Below, in pieces: positions 1-6,513 of a stretch of DNA of 9,977 nt. The stretch's first letter is position 1. Each line of letters begins with the position of its first letter. The translations under genes were made by a program, and so were the position numbers. The notes under the pieces are model-generated. The model made no database searches. It was not told the origin of the DNA and worked only from the letters and a program-made list of their open reading frames with translations. Origin of the DNA: CAZXVW01 sp964644025 (GTDB lineage Bacteria > Acidobacteriota > Terriglobia > Bryobacterales > Bryobacteraceae); assembly GCA_964644025.1 (NCBI GenBank), contig CAZXVW010000162.1, forward strand, positions 1 through 9,977, read 5' to 3'.

Positions 1-378
1 GCTTCCCTCGATGATTCGCATCACGTCGTCGTATTTGCGGTCGGAGATCTTGGTCGCCAGCCAGACCTCCCGGCGGCGGTGCTTCATGATCAGGCCGATC
101 CGCCTTTCGCTTTCGCCCTTGCCATAGCTGAAGGAGGTGTCGATGTAGTTGACGCCATGATCGATGGCATGGTTCATCGCCTCCAGCGCCTTGTCTTCTT
201 CCTTGTACATCAGCCAGCGGCTGCCCGAGCCGAAGCCGAGGATCGAGACGCGTGCGCCGGTCTTCCCCAGCACGCGCATCGGCATGCCGGTTTTCTCGTC
301 CACCCCGCCGGGCAGCGCCCGGCCCGCCAGTCCGGCCAGCGAGGCGGTCCCCAAAAAACTTCGTCTGGAAATCGTCAT
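1..378 (-). CDS. Tat-exported aldo/keto reductase (3' end beyond the window)
   Basis: This is the first 126 residues of a predicted NAD(P)H-dependent oxidoreductase of the aldo/keto reductase superfamily. The N-terminus carries a twin-arginine signal, SRRSFLG at residues 4-10, followed by a short Ala/Gly/Leu stretch. Export in a folded state, possibly with cofactor bound, is therefore likely. The barrel begins near residue 34 (MRVLGKTG). Three of the four family catalytic residues are visible: Asp80 in YIDTSFSYG, Tyr85, and Lys110 in LATKI; the catalytic His lies beyond the edge. The ATG at 378 is preceded by a strong purine-rich ribosome binding site (GAGGAG at 385-390, 6 nt spacing). The gene diverges from the GAF phosphatase. 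Acidobacterial and planctomycete genomes carry many Tat-signal aldo/keto reductases of unknown substrate, so the substrate cannot be named. The family call is secure, the physiological role unknown. Confidence 0.9.
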   Translation of the reverse strand, partial: MTISRRSFLGTASLAGLAGRALPGGVDEKTGMPMRVLGKTGARVSILGFGSGSRWLMYKEEDKALEAMNHAIDHGVNYIDTSFSYGKGESERRIGLIMKHRRREVWLATKISDRKYDDVMRIIEGS

Positions 379-411
379 TGCCGACTCCTCCCTCCGCAAA
401 CTACTGACACT

Positions 412-417
412 ATCATA
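412..417 (-). promoter_or_regulatory. Possible -10 box for the aldo/keto reductase gene
   Basis: TATGAT on the minus strand matches the TATAAT consensus at five of six positions and would place a transcript start about 27 nt before the ATG at 378. No convincing -35 box was found at 16-18 nt spacing, so this is tentative. The 133-nt divergent intergenic region holds only this box, the ribosome binding site and the opposing TACAAT box. Confidence 0.3.
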
Positions 418-479
418 GCCGATCGAACTCCGCGGGCCGGGCGACCGGCGAAACTGTTCTGGCAGGGCGGCCGGTCGAC

Positions 480-485
480 TACAAT
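480..485 (+). promoter_or_regulatory. Possible -10 box (TACAAT) for the GAF-SpoIIE phosphatase gene
   Basis: TACAAT (five of six matches to TATAAT) sits 26 nt before the ATG at 512, giving a predicted leader of about 20 nt. The best -35 at 17 nt spacing, TTCTGG at 457-462, is poor. The same CTACAAT core appears before the cyclase gene at 3553-3559. No good Shine-Dalgarno sequence lies immediately before the ATG. Confidence 0.35.
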
Positions 486-511
486 GAAGGGTATTCTTCA
501 TCACCGCATCC

Positions 512-2266
512 ATGCCGGCTGACGCGCCACATCCCTCGACCCGGTTCCAAGACCGCGCCGAGCTGCTCGACTTCCTGCTGGAGGTGGCCGAGACCACCTC
601 CGCCACGCTCGACCTGGACGAGTTGCTGGCGAGGATCGCGGAAATCATCCGGGAAGTGGTTCCGTGGGATCTGTTCGCGATTCTTCTCTACAGCGACCGC
701 ACACACGGCCTCCGCGTGCGCTACGCTGTGGGCCACCGTTCGGAGCTGATCAAGCACCTGGTCGTGCCGGTGGGAGAGGGTCTCACCGGCGCCGCGGCCG
801 CTTCGCTGGAGCCGGTGCTGGTAGGCGATGTTCGCGGCGACCCCCGTTACATTCCGACGGTGGACGCCGTGCGGACCGAACTGGCGGTGCCCATGATCGC
901 GCGCAAGCGGCTGGTCGGGGTGATCGACTTGCAGTCCACCCGGGTCAACGCCTATACCGAAGAAGACAGTTCCCTGGTGCGCCTGCTGGCTTCGCGCGTA
1001 GCCGCCTCCATCGACAATGCCCGTCTGTACCGGAGCATGGTCCGCCAGAATGAGACGCTGCGGACGCTGACGATCATCGCCCAGGATCTTTCCTCGACGC
1101 TCGATCTCGACGAGCTGTTCAACAAGATCGCCACCACGGTGCGGAAGCTGATCAATTACGACGCCTTCAGCATCTTCCTGGTGGACGAGGAACGGAACCT
1201 GCTGCGCTGCCGGTTCAGCCTCCGCTACGATGAACGCGGGGAACTGGACAGCATCCCGCTGGGCCGGGGGATCACCGGGGCGGCGGCCGAGCACCGGGAA
1301 CCGGTGCGCGTCGAGGATACCCGTGGCGATTCCCGCTACATCGAAACCACGCCGGGCATTCGCTCGGAAGTGGCCGTGCCGCTGCTGGTTCCGGGCCGGG
1401 TCCTGGGCGTGGTGGACCTGGAAAGCGAACAAATCGGCTACTTTACCGAGGAACACGTGCGCACGCTGACGCTGCTGGCGCCGTGGCTGGCCAACTCGAT
1501 TGAGAACGCCCGCCTGTACCAGGAACTGGGCGAGCGCGAGCGGCGCCTGGCGGAGAATCTGCGCGCGGCGCGTCACCTGCAGTCGGCCTTGCTGCTCCGC
1601 GACCCCCCGCCGCTTCCGCGGCTGCGGGCGGCTGCCCGGTCCCGCGCGGCCCAGGAGGTTAGTGGCGACGTTTACGATTTCTTTCAGCAAGGTGAGAATC
1701 TCCAGGTGATCGCGTTCGGCGACGTGAGCGGGAAAGGAGCTGCGGCGGCGCTGTATGGCTCGCTGGTGGCGGGCTTGCTGCACACGCTGGCTCCGAGCGG
1801 CCCCGGCCCGGGAGCGCTGATGAAAAATCTCAACGCCGCCCTGGGCGAGCGCAAGGTGCATGCCACCTACGTGACCCTGCTTGTGCTGTTTTGGACGGCC
1901 GCCGACAGGAGGCTGAGAATGGCCAACGCCGGCGTCTTCCCGCCCCTGATCTGCCGCCGCGGCAAGATCCTCAAAGTCCGGGCCGAAGGCATTCCCCTCG
2001 GCCTGCTCGATGACCGGGAATACGACGAAGTCAGCTTCCAGGCCGAACCGGGCGACGTGATTCTGCTGTATTCGGACGGCGTCCACGACCAGCTCAGCGC
2101 CGACCAGCGGGAATACGGGCGCCGCCCCCTGTACGGGATCCTGGAGCAACACTGGCACAAGCCGCCCGAGGCCATCGCCGCCGCCGTCTTCGACGACCTC
2201 GACGCGTTCATGACCGGCGCCGACATTACCGACGACCAGACAGTGCTTGTGCTCAAAGTCGAATGA
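512..2266 (+). CDS. Tandem-GAF SpoIIE/RsbU-type PP2C serine phosphatase
   Basis: This is a 584-residue soluble protein without signal peptide or membrane segment. It has two GAF sensor domains in tandem (about residues 20-175 and 190-345). They look like internal duplicates: both open with LDLDEL, contain G-TGAAA and RYI motifs, and end in (D/E)NARLY. A short charged helical linker (about 345-370) leads to a SpoIIE-type PP2C domain. The metal-binding motifs appear intact: SGDVYD (Asp386, Asp389), GDVSGKG (Asp404), YSDGV (Asp522) and DDQT (Asp574/575). The usual GGD is SGD here. By family knowledge, such proteins dephosphorylate anti-sigma-factor antagonists (STAS proteins) in partner-switching circuits in response to a ligand sensed by GAF. 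No STAS or RsbW-like partner is in the window, so the target is unknown. Its stop lies 13 nt before lysA, which suggests co-transcription. The start is the first in-frame ATG that retains the whole first GAF domain; its ribosome binding site is weak. Confidence 0.92.
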   Translation: MPADAPHPSTRFQDRAELLDFLLEVAETTSATLDLDELLARIAEIIREVVPWDLFAILLYSDRTHGLRVRYAVGHRSELIKHLVVPVGEGLTGAAAASLEPVLVGDVRGDPRYIPTVDAVRTELAVPMIARKRLVGVIDLQSTRVNAYTEEDSSLVRLLASRVAASIDNARLYRSMVRQNETLRTLTIIAQDLSSTLDLDELFNKIATTVRKLINYDAFSIFLVDEERNLLRCRFSLRYDERGELDSIPLGRGITGAAAEHREPVRVEDTRGDSRYIETTPGIRSEVAVPLLVPGRVLGVVDLESEQIGYFTEEHVRTLTLLAPWLANSIENARLYQELGERERRLAENLRAARHLQSALLLRDPPPLPRLRAAARSRAAQEVSGDVYDFFQQGENLQVIAFGDVSGKGAAAALYGSLVAGLLHTLAPSGPGPGALMKNLNAALGERKVHATYVTLLVLFWTAADRRLRMANAGVFPPLICRRGKILKVRAEGIPLGLLDDREYDEVSFQAEPGDVILLYSDGVHDQLSADQREYGRRPLYGILEQHWHKPPEAIAAAVFDDLDAFMTGADITDDQTVLVLKVE

Positions 2267-2267
2267 T

Positions 2268-2274
2268 GGGGAGA
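2268..2274 (+). promoter_or_regulatory. Ribosome binding site fixing the lysA start
   Basis: GGGGAGA lies 5 nt before the ATG at 2280 and starts just after the phosphatase stop (2264-2266). It favours ATG 2280 over the upstream in-frame candidate at 2247, which lies inside the phosphatase gene and adds only unconserved residues. Confidence 0.7.
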
Positions 2275-2279
2275 AGCTG

Positions 2280-3524
2280 ATGGGGGAGGTTTACGCCTAC
2301 CGCGGGAACACGCTCTATTGTGAAGATGTCGCCCTGGCTGACATCGCCACCCGGGCGGGCACGCCCTGCTACGTCTATTCCAGCCGTTCCATCCGGGAGA
2401 AATACCGCGCCTACGACGAGGCTTTCTCGGAACTGCCGCACCGGATCTGCTACGCCGTGAAGGCGAATTTCAATCTGGGGATTCTTTCGCTGCTGGCGCA
2501 GGAGGGCGCCGATTTTGACGTCGTCTCCGGGGGAGAACTCTACCGGGTGCGGAAAGCCGGCGCCGAGCCTGGCCGCGTAATCTTTTCCGGAGTCGGCAAG
2601 ACGGCCGCTGAGATCGAATACGCACTAGCGGAAGGGATCTACAGCTTCAATTGCGAATCGGAAGCGGAACTGGCGCTGGTGGAGGCGCTGGCCGCCCGGC
2701 GCGGCGTGAAGGCGCGGGTGGCCCTCCGGGTCAATCCCGATGTGGATGCCGAGACTCATCCTTACATTTCCACCGGGCTGCGCGAGCACAAGTTCGGCAT
2801 CGACATCGCCGAGGTGGAGCCGATTTACGAACGTGCGCTGGCGATGCGCAACCTGAACCCGGAAGGAGTGAGCTGCCACATCGGGTCGCAGTTGCTGGAC
2901 ACCGGCCCGCTGCTGGAGACCGTGGATATCATGCTCGGGTTGGTTCGGCGCCTACGCGAGGCAGGAGCGCCGATTCGCTACCTTGACTTGGGTGGCGGGC
3001 TGGGGATTCGCTACAAGCCCGCCGAGGAGCCGCCCGACGTGCGGACCTTCGTCACTGAACTGCGCCGCAAGCTCGCCGGCGCCGGCCTGACAGTCCTGGT
3101 GGAACCCGGCCGCTCCATCGTCGGCGACGCCGGCGTTCTGCTGACCCGGGTCTTGTACCGCAAGCGAACCGCGCGGAAGGAGTTCATCGTAGTGGATGCC
3201 GCCATGACGGAGCTGATCCGGCCGGCGCTGTACCAGTCGCACCACGAAATCATCCCGCTGCGGCGTGACCCGGCGCGCGGGACGGTGGTGGCCGACGTGG
3301 TCGGCCCGGTTTGCGAAACCGGCGATTTCCTGGCCCGCGATCGCGAGATGCCGAACGTGCTGCCGGGCGACCTGCTGGGCGTTTGTTCGGCCGGCGCTTA
3401 TGGATTCGTGCTGGCCTCGAACTACAACGCCCGGCCGCGGCCGCCCGAGATCCTCGTGGAAGGCGACCGCTTCCGCACCGTCCGTTCGCGCGAATCGTAC
3501 GCGGACCTGGTCCGCGGCGAGTAA
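2280..3524 (+). CDS. lysA: Diaminopimelate decarboxylase
   Basis: This 414-residue protein is a PLP-dependent fold-III decarboxylase. It converts meso-2,6-diaminopimelate to L-lysine and CO2, the last step of the DAP lysine pathway, in the cytoplasm. Landmarks in order: the PLP Schiff-base lysine in YAVKAN (Lys61), HIGSQL (His200), the phosphate-binding glycine loop LDLGGGLGI (Gly238-240), EPGRSI (Glu275), the catalytic cysteine motif CETGD (Cys345, usually CESGD) and the C-terminal SAGAYG segment. Length and order are normal for LysA. HIGSQ and CE(S/T)GD argue for LysA rather than ornithine or carboxynorspermidine decarboxylases. The gene follows the GAF phosphatase by 13 nt and is probably translated from the same message; 42 nt separate it from the cyclase gene. 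No regulatory leader such as a lysine riboswitch can be placed, since no leader exists. The call is secure. Confidence 0.96.
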   Translation: MGEVYAYRGNTLYCEDVALADIATRAGTPCYVYSSRSIREKYRAYDEAFSELPHRICYAVKANFNLGILSLLAQEGADFDVVSGGELYRVRKAGAEPGRVIFSGVGKTAAEIEYALAEGIYSFNCESEAELALVEALAARRGVKARVALRVNPDVDAETHPYISTGLREHKFGIDIAEVEPIYERALAMRNLNPEGVSCHIGSQLLDTGPLLETVDIMLGLVRRLREAGAPIRYLDLGGGLGIRYKPAEEPPDVRTFVTELRRKLAGAGLTVLVEPGRSIVGDAGVLLTRVLYRKRTARKEFIVVDAAMTELIRPALYQSHHEIIPLRRDPARGTVVADVVGPVCETGDFLARDREMPNVLPGDLLGVCSAGAYGFVLASNYNARPRPPEILVEGDRFRTVRSRESYADLVRGE

Positions 3525-3533
3525 GCACGCCCG

Positions 3534-3559
3534 TTGCCGGCCCGCGCCGGCGCTACAAT
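3534..3559 (+). promoter_or_regulatory. Candidate promoter giving a near-leaderless cyclase transcript
   Basis: TACAAT at 3554-3559 lies only 7 nt before the ATG at 3567, so transcription would begin at or next to the start codon. TTGCCG at 3534-3539 resembles a -35 box, but its 14-nt spacing is short. Two GCCGGC palindromes (3536-3541 and 3546-3551) lie in the spacer and could form a small hairpin. Confidence 0.4.
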
Positions 3560-3566
3560 CGATCAC

Positions 3567-4559
3567 ATGCGGCGAATCATTTTGCTCCCGGTGATCATGG
3601 CCGTTGCGCTGTCAGCACAGTCTCCCAAAGGCTGGCAGAAAGGACAAGGCTACGGCTGGATCTGGGGACCGGACGATGAGGTGGGCGCGTTGAACGCGAT
3701 CACGGACGCCCGGCACGTGCTGCGGGCCTTGCGCGATGTCAAGCAAGGAAAGATCTACGACCTTGGCGTGCTGCTGGACCGCACCTCTTACAAGTGGCCC
3801 GGCCACTCGCCGACCGAAGTCATGAGCTTCCGCAGCCCGGCCGGCGAGAGGCTGGACGCCGCGCCGATCTTTCCGGACAAGATCAACCCGGCCAAACTCG
3901 GCTGGCACAGTTGCGCGGTGTTCATCTCCGATAACGTCGGGACGCAGATCGACGGACTCGGCCACATCGTGGTGGGCGAGGACCGCCACTGGTACAACGG
4001 ATTCCGGGAAGCCGACTACGGAGGCGATTTCGGCCTCTTGAAGGCCGGCGCGGACACCATTCCGCCGATCATTGCGCGGGCGGTTCTCATCGACGTGGCC
4101 GGCTGGAAGGGCGTGCCGGCGCTGCCCGCCAACTTCGCCATCGGACCCGAGGAACTGCAAGGAGCCCTGGCGCGCGAAAAGGTCGATGTCGAACCCGGAG
4201 ACGTGGTGATGGTCCGGACCGGCATCGGACAGTACTGGGGAGAAACCGGAGCCGATCACGAGACGCTGAGCGTCTACGATACGGCCGGCCTTACGCTGGC
4301 TGGCGCCCGGTGGCTGGTGGAACAGAAAGGCGCGGTGCTGATCGGCTCCGACACCAGCGGCCTGGAGGTGGCGAACGACCAGGAGGCCATTCCGGTGCAC
4401 CGCTACCTGCTGGTCGAGCAAGGAGTTCACATCGGGGAATTGCATTACCTGGAGGAACTCGCCCGCGACCAGGCGTACCGGTTCACCTACATCGCCGTCA
4501 CCAACCGCATCAAGGGCGCCACCGCCGGCTTCGCCATGCGGCCCCTCGCACTTCGGTGA
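3567..4559 (+). CDS. Secreted cyclase-family (kynurenine-formamidase-like) metal hydrolase
   Basis: This 330-residue protein starts with a Sec signal peptide (MRRIILLPVIMAVALSA, probable cleavage before Gln18), so it likely acts in the periplasm or outside. The rest matches the cyclase/KynB fold (PF04199). The metal-site segment is DNVGTQIDGLGH at 122-133. Compared with the family pattern HxGTHxDxxxH, Asn123 and Gln127 replace two histidines, while Asp129 and His133 remain. The downstream His (VHRYLL, His278) and Glu (GEL, Glu291) of the family are also present. Members hydrolyse amides or lactones, for example N-formylkynurenine; the substrate here cannot be named. ATG 3567 was chosen over TTG 3534 because it begins exactly at the signal peptide and follows the TACAAT box. 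It is adjacent to lysA but probably has its own promoter, and converges on the TlpA-like gene. Confidence 0.87.
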   Translation: MRRIILLPVIMAVALSAQSPKGWQKGQGYGWIWGPDDEVGALNAITDARHVLRALRDVKQGKIYDLGVLLDRTSYKWPGHSPTEVMSFRSPAGERLDAAPIFPDKINPAKLGWHSCAVFISDNVGTQIDGLGHIVVGEDRHWYNGFREADYGGDFGLLKAGADTIPPIIARAVLIDVAGWKGVPALPANFAIGPEELQGALAREKVDVEPGDVVMVRTGIGQYWGETGADHETLSVYDTAGLTLAGARWLVEQKGAVLIGSDTSGLEVANDQEAIPVHRYLLVEQGVHIGELHYLEELARDQAYRFTYIAVTNRIKGATAGFAMRPLALR

Positions 4560-4571
4560 CCGGACGTCCGT

Positions 4572-4593
4572 GCTTACGCCGAGCTTACGCCGA
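4572..4593. repeat. Perfect tandem 11-bp direct repeat between convergent genes
   Basis: GCTTACGCCGA occurs twice in tandem (4572-4582 and 4583-4593) in the 51-bp gap between the convergent cyclase and TlpA-like genes. It is preceded by a 10-bp palindrome, CGGACGTCCG (4561-4570), and followed by CCGGCCGG. No poly-T tract follows on either strand, so a classical rho-independent terminator is not evident. Slippage duplication is the simplest origin. Confidence 0.8.
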
Positions 4594-4610
4594 AGCCGCG
4601 CCGGCCGGCC

Positions 4611-5090
4611 TTACAGCAGTTCCCGAATGGCCCGTTCGATGACGTCGATCCCGGTTTCGCCGATGAATTTCCGGACCAGCTTGCCGTGACGGTCGTAAAG
4701 GAAAAGGGCGGGCAACGCGCCGCTCCAGCCGGGGTCGACAGCCGTGATAAAAGCGTCGTCGTCCCCGGTATCCTTGAGATAAGCGGGCGGTCGCACGTTC
4801 TGCTTCTGCAGGAACGCCAGCGCCTCGGCCTTCTCCTCCGGCTCGTCCGCCGAGACCGTGATCAGCCGGAAACCCTTGCCACGCAGCTTCCGCTCCAGGG
4901 CGACGAGCAGCGGCATCTCCGCCCGGCACGGCGCGCACCAGGTGGCCCAGAAATCGATGAGCACCACGCGCCCTTTGTTGGCGGCCAACAGCTTCCGGTG
5001 CACGTTCTCGTCGAAGCCCAGCAACTGATCCGGACCCGCCGCCAGGGCGGCGAAGGAGCACAGCAAGAATGCGGCGAGCAGCCGCCTCAC
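4611..5090 (-). CDS. Secreted TlpA/ResA-like thioredoxin-fold protein
   Basis: This 159-residue protein has an N-terminal Sec signal (MRRLLAAFLLCSFAALAAG) followed by a thioredoxin fold. The active site is WCAPC (Cys52 and Cys55), preceded by the VVLIDFWAT strand; the cis-proline loop is ALPALFLYD (Pro127). By family knowledge, TlpA/ResA proteins are periplasmic thiol:disulfide reductants, for instance in cytochrome c maturation, and need a membrane electron donor such as CcdA/DsbD; none is seen here. Cys11 in the signal does not form a proper lipobox. It is the last gene of the five-gene minus operon: its GTG start at 5090 overlaps the upstream redoxin stop in a GTGA arrangement, implying translational coupling. 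Pairing with the redoxin suggests the two may exchange electrons, which is inferred from position only. Confidence 0.88.
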   Translation of the reverse strand: MRRLLAAFLLCSFAALAAGPDQLLGFDENVHRKLLAANKGRVVLIDFWATWCAPCRAEMPLLVALERKLRGKGFRLITVSADEPEEKAEALAFLQKQNVRPPAYLKDTGDDDAFITAVDPGWSGALPALFLYDRHGKLVRKFIGETGIDVIERAIRELL

Positions 5091-5662
5091 GTAGTCTTCA
5101 CCCGCTTAATGGTGCAGCCGAACGCCTTGGTCTCCGCCTTGGGCGGGTTCTTACCGGCCAGCACAGCGTCCAAGGCATTGCGCAGGCTGTTGTCTTTTAC
5201 CTCGCCCCGGCGCGCGTCGTCGATGCGGCCGTGGTAGACGATCTTGCCGCCCTTGACCACGTAAGTCTCGGGCGTGAACTGCGCGCCAAACAGGTCCGCC
5301 ACGACGTTGCCCGGATCCTTGTAGACCGGGAACTGGAAGCCGTTGTTGGCGGCGTGCTCCTTGACCTCGGCGGCCGGCTCGATCCGGTTCGAGTTGATGA
5401 ACACGAACTTGACGCCCTTGCCGTGGTAGTCGCCGTAAATGGACTTCATGCGCTCGTTGTAATCGTTCGAGATCGGGCACCGGGTGGCGATGAAGGTCAC
5501 CACGGTGACGTCACCGCTGATGGCAGCGTAATGGACATCGTTGCCGTCAACGCTCTTCAGCGTGAAATCCGGGACCTCGGAGCCGATACCCAGACCGCCG
5601 GCCAGCAGTGTGCCCGCCAGCAAAGCCGCCAGGCAAATATACGATACGAATCTACGGTTCAT
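5087..5662 (-). CDS. Secreted redoxin-family protein with CPIS site and C-terminal cysteine
   Basis: This 191-residue protein has a hydrophobic Sec signal (about residues 1-22) and an AhpC/TSA/redoxin-type thioredoxin fold beginning at VPDFTLKSVDG. Where a thioredoxin would carry CxxC it has RCPIS: Cys62 is present but the resolving position is Ser65. A second cysteine lies near the C-terminus, in FGCTIKR (Cys183). The cis-proline is in FTPETYVV (Pro131), and the segment RIDDARRGEV follows. A similar single N-terminal Cys plus GC-I-K tail occurs, to my knowledge, in secreted redoxins of acidobacteria and planctomycetes of unknown function. Peroxidase or thiol-exchange activity is plausible but unproven. 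ATG 5662 follows a strong purine-rich binding site. The gene lies 30 nt after the upstream CarboxypepD_reg-like gene and overlaps the TlpA-like gene by 4 bp. Confidence 0.86.
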   Translation of the reverse strand: MNRRFVSYICLAALLAGTLLAGGLGIGSEVPDFTLKSVDGNDVHYAAISGDVTVVTFIATRCPISNDYNERMKSIYGDYHGKGVKFVFINSNRIEPAAEVKEHAANNGFQFPVYKDPGNVVADLFGAQFTPETYVVKGGKIVYHGRIDDARRGEVKDNSLRNALDAVLAGKNPPKAETKAFGCTIKRVKTT

Positions 5663-5692
5663 TGTTCCCCCCTCGTTGATGTTGATGCAGGC

Positions 5693-6112
5693 TTACGCCT
5701 TTGGTCGCAACTTCAGATTGATAACCGCCTTCTTGCGCGAATCGTACACGCTCAGCCGCCGGGTCCGGCTGGCGAGCTGATCGTGCGTGGCGCGCAATTC
5801 GTAATCCGTGTCCGTGCTCAGCCCGTGGAAGCGGTAGCCACCGTCCTTCAGCGTGATGAAAGAACGGACCTTGAGCGTCTTGGTGTCTTTCAACTGCACC
5901 ACCGCCCCCTCCACGGGATCCCCGCGCGGATCCAGCACGATCCCGGAAACCGAGCGGCTATCCTCCGGCTTTTGCTCTTTCTTCTTGTTGAAGAACTTGT
6001 CTCCGCCGGGTTTGCCCGGCTCCCGGGGCGCCCCGGGATCCTGTGCGGACACAGGCACGGATAAGGCCATAATCAGCAGCGTAAGAAACGCCAGGATAAG
6101 TCGGAACCTCAT
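5693..6112 (-). CDS. Small secreted carboxypeptidase-regulatory-like domain protein
   Basis: This 139-residue protein has a clear Sec signal (MRFRLILAFLTLLIMALSVPVSA, cleavage before Gln24). A Pro/Gly/Lys-rich linker (about 25-52) follows, then one carboxypeptidase-regulatory-like β-sandwich (CarboxypepD_reg, about 54-137). The domain shows VSGIVLDPRGDPVEGAVVQL, then GGYRFHGL and YELRATH, and ends in strands rich in Lys/Arg. Such domains usually form transthyretin-like folds in outer-membrane or secreted proteins; here the domain stands alone, without a TonB-dependent barrel or peptidase. No catalytic residues are apparent. Its ATG overlaps the stop of the preceding gene (ATGA, 6109-6112). 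It is a divergent paralogue in the same operon as the 134-residue protein upstream. Partners and ligand are unknown. Confidence 0.82.
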   Translation of the reverse strand: MRFRLILAFLTLLIMALSVPVSAQDPGAPREPGKPGGDKFFNKKKEQKPEDSRSVSGIVLDPRGDPVEGAVVQLKDTKTLKVRSFITLKDGGYRFHGLSTDTDYELRATHDQLASRTRRLSVYDSRKKAVINLKLRPKA

Positions 6113-6513
6113 TTTTTCGATGCCCCTTGAGTTCTGGCCGGCTTCAGCCGGAAGGAAAGGTCAACCCGCTGGTCCCATTCCACCGTGACCACCTTTTCGG
6201 CCGGTTGCCAGCCGTCCGCCTCAACTCTCACAGTATATCGCATGGCGCCGGCGGGCACCCGGACGGCGAACTCGCCGCGGGAATCCGAACGGGTGGTCTT
6301 TATGTCCTTTTTCCGGACGCGGGAGCCGTCGGCGGGCACCGGGATCACTTTCACCGTGGCGCCGCGGAGACTGAAACCGGATTGCTGAAACACGGTCCCG
6401 GCAATGACGCCGAACTTCTGCTCCGGTTTCTTTCGCTTGGCGGCGGCGCAAGGCGCCGCCAGCACCAGTACGGCCAGCAAAGCCGGTATCAGTAATCGCG
6501 CACGCGTGTCCAC
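6109..6513 (-). CDS. Small secreted carboxypeptidase-regulatory-like protein (paralogue)
   Basis: This 134-residue protein has a Sec signal (about residues 1-25, ending PCAAA) and a highly basic mature start (KRKKPEQK). One CarboxypepD_reg-like β-sandwich follows, with GVIAGTVFQQSGFSLRGATV, then SDSRGEFAVRVPAG, YTVRVEADGW and a terminal DLSFRLKP strand. It differs from its neighbour in having a basic rather than Pro-rich linker. The GTG start at 6513 lies inside the 3' end of the zinc-ribbon gene (25-nt overlap). Later starts would remove the Arg-containing n-region, so this start is preferred, although its ribosome binding site is weak. The stop overlaps the next start by 4 bp. A general cell-surface binding or scaffolding role is inferred only from the fold. 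Confidence 0.78.
   Translation of the reverse strand: MDTRARLLIPALLAVLVLAAPCAAAKRKKPEQKFGVIAGTVFQQSGFSLRGATVKVIPVPADGSRVRKKDIKTTRSDSRGEFAVRVPAGAMRYTVRVEADGWQPAEKVVTVEWDQRVDLSFRLKPARTQGASKK

Noticed and set aside
484..522. 12-codon ORF (MKGILHHRIHAG) overlapping the phosphatase start, as a possible leader peptide
   Set aside because: Its ATG overlaps the predicted -10 box, so it would lie upstream of the transcript start.
479..2158. 559-residue ORF on the minus strand opposite the GAF phosphatase
   Set aside because: It is antisense to a gene with intact GAF and PP2C motifs, has a His/Gln/Arg-rich low-plausibility composition and shows no recognisable domain; long shadow ORFs are expected in GC-rich DNA.
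2247..2279. Upstream in-frame start for lysA
   Set aside because: It lies inside the phosphatase gene, lacks a ribosome binding site and adds residues not typical of LysA; GGGGAGA points to ATG 2280.
3534..3566. TTG start extending the cyclase by 11 residues
   Set aside because: It would place MPARAGATIDH before a perfect signal peptide and overlap the likely promoter; ATG 3567 fits better.
3612..4445. 277-residue minus-strand ORF opposite the cyclase gene
   Set aside because: It is a shadow of the cyclase-family gene with no recognisable domain.
5069..6064. 331-residue plus-strand ORF spanning the redoxin and CarboxypepD_reg genes
   Set aside because: It runs antisense across two well-supported genes with signal peptides and conserved motifs, and no domain is recognisable in it.
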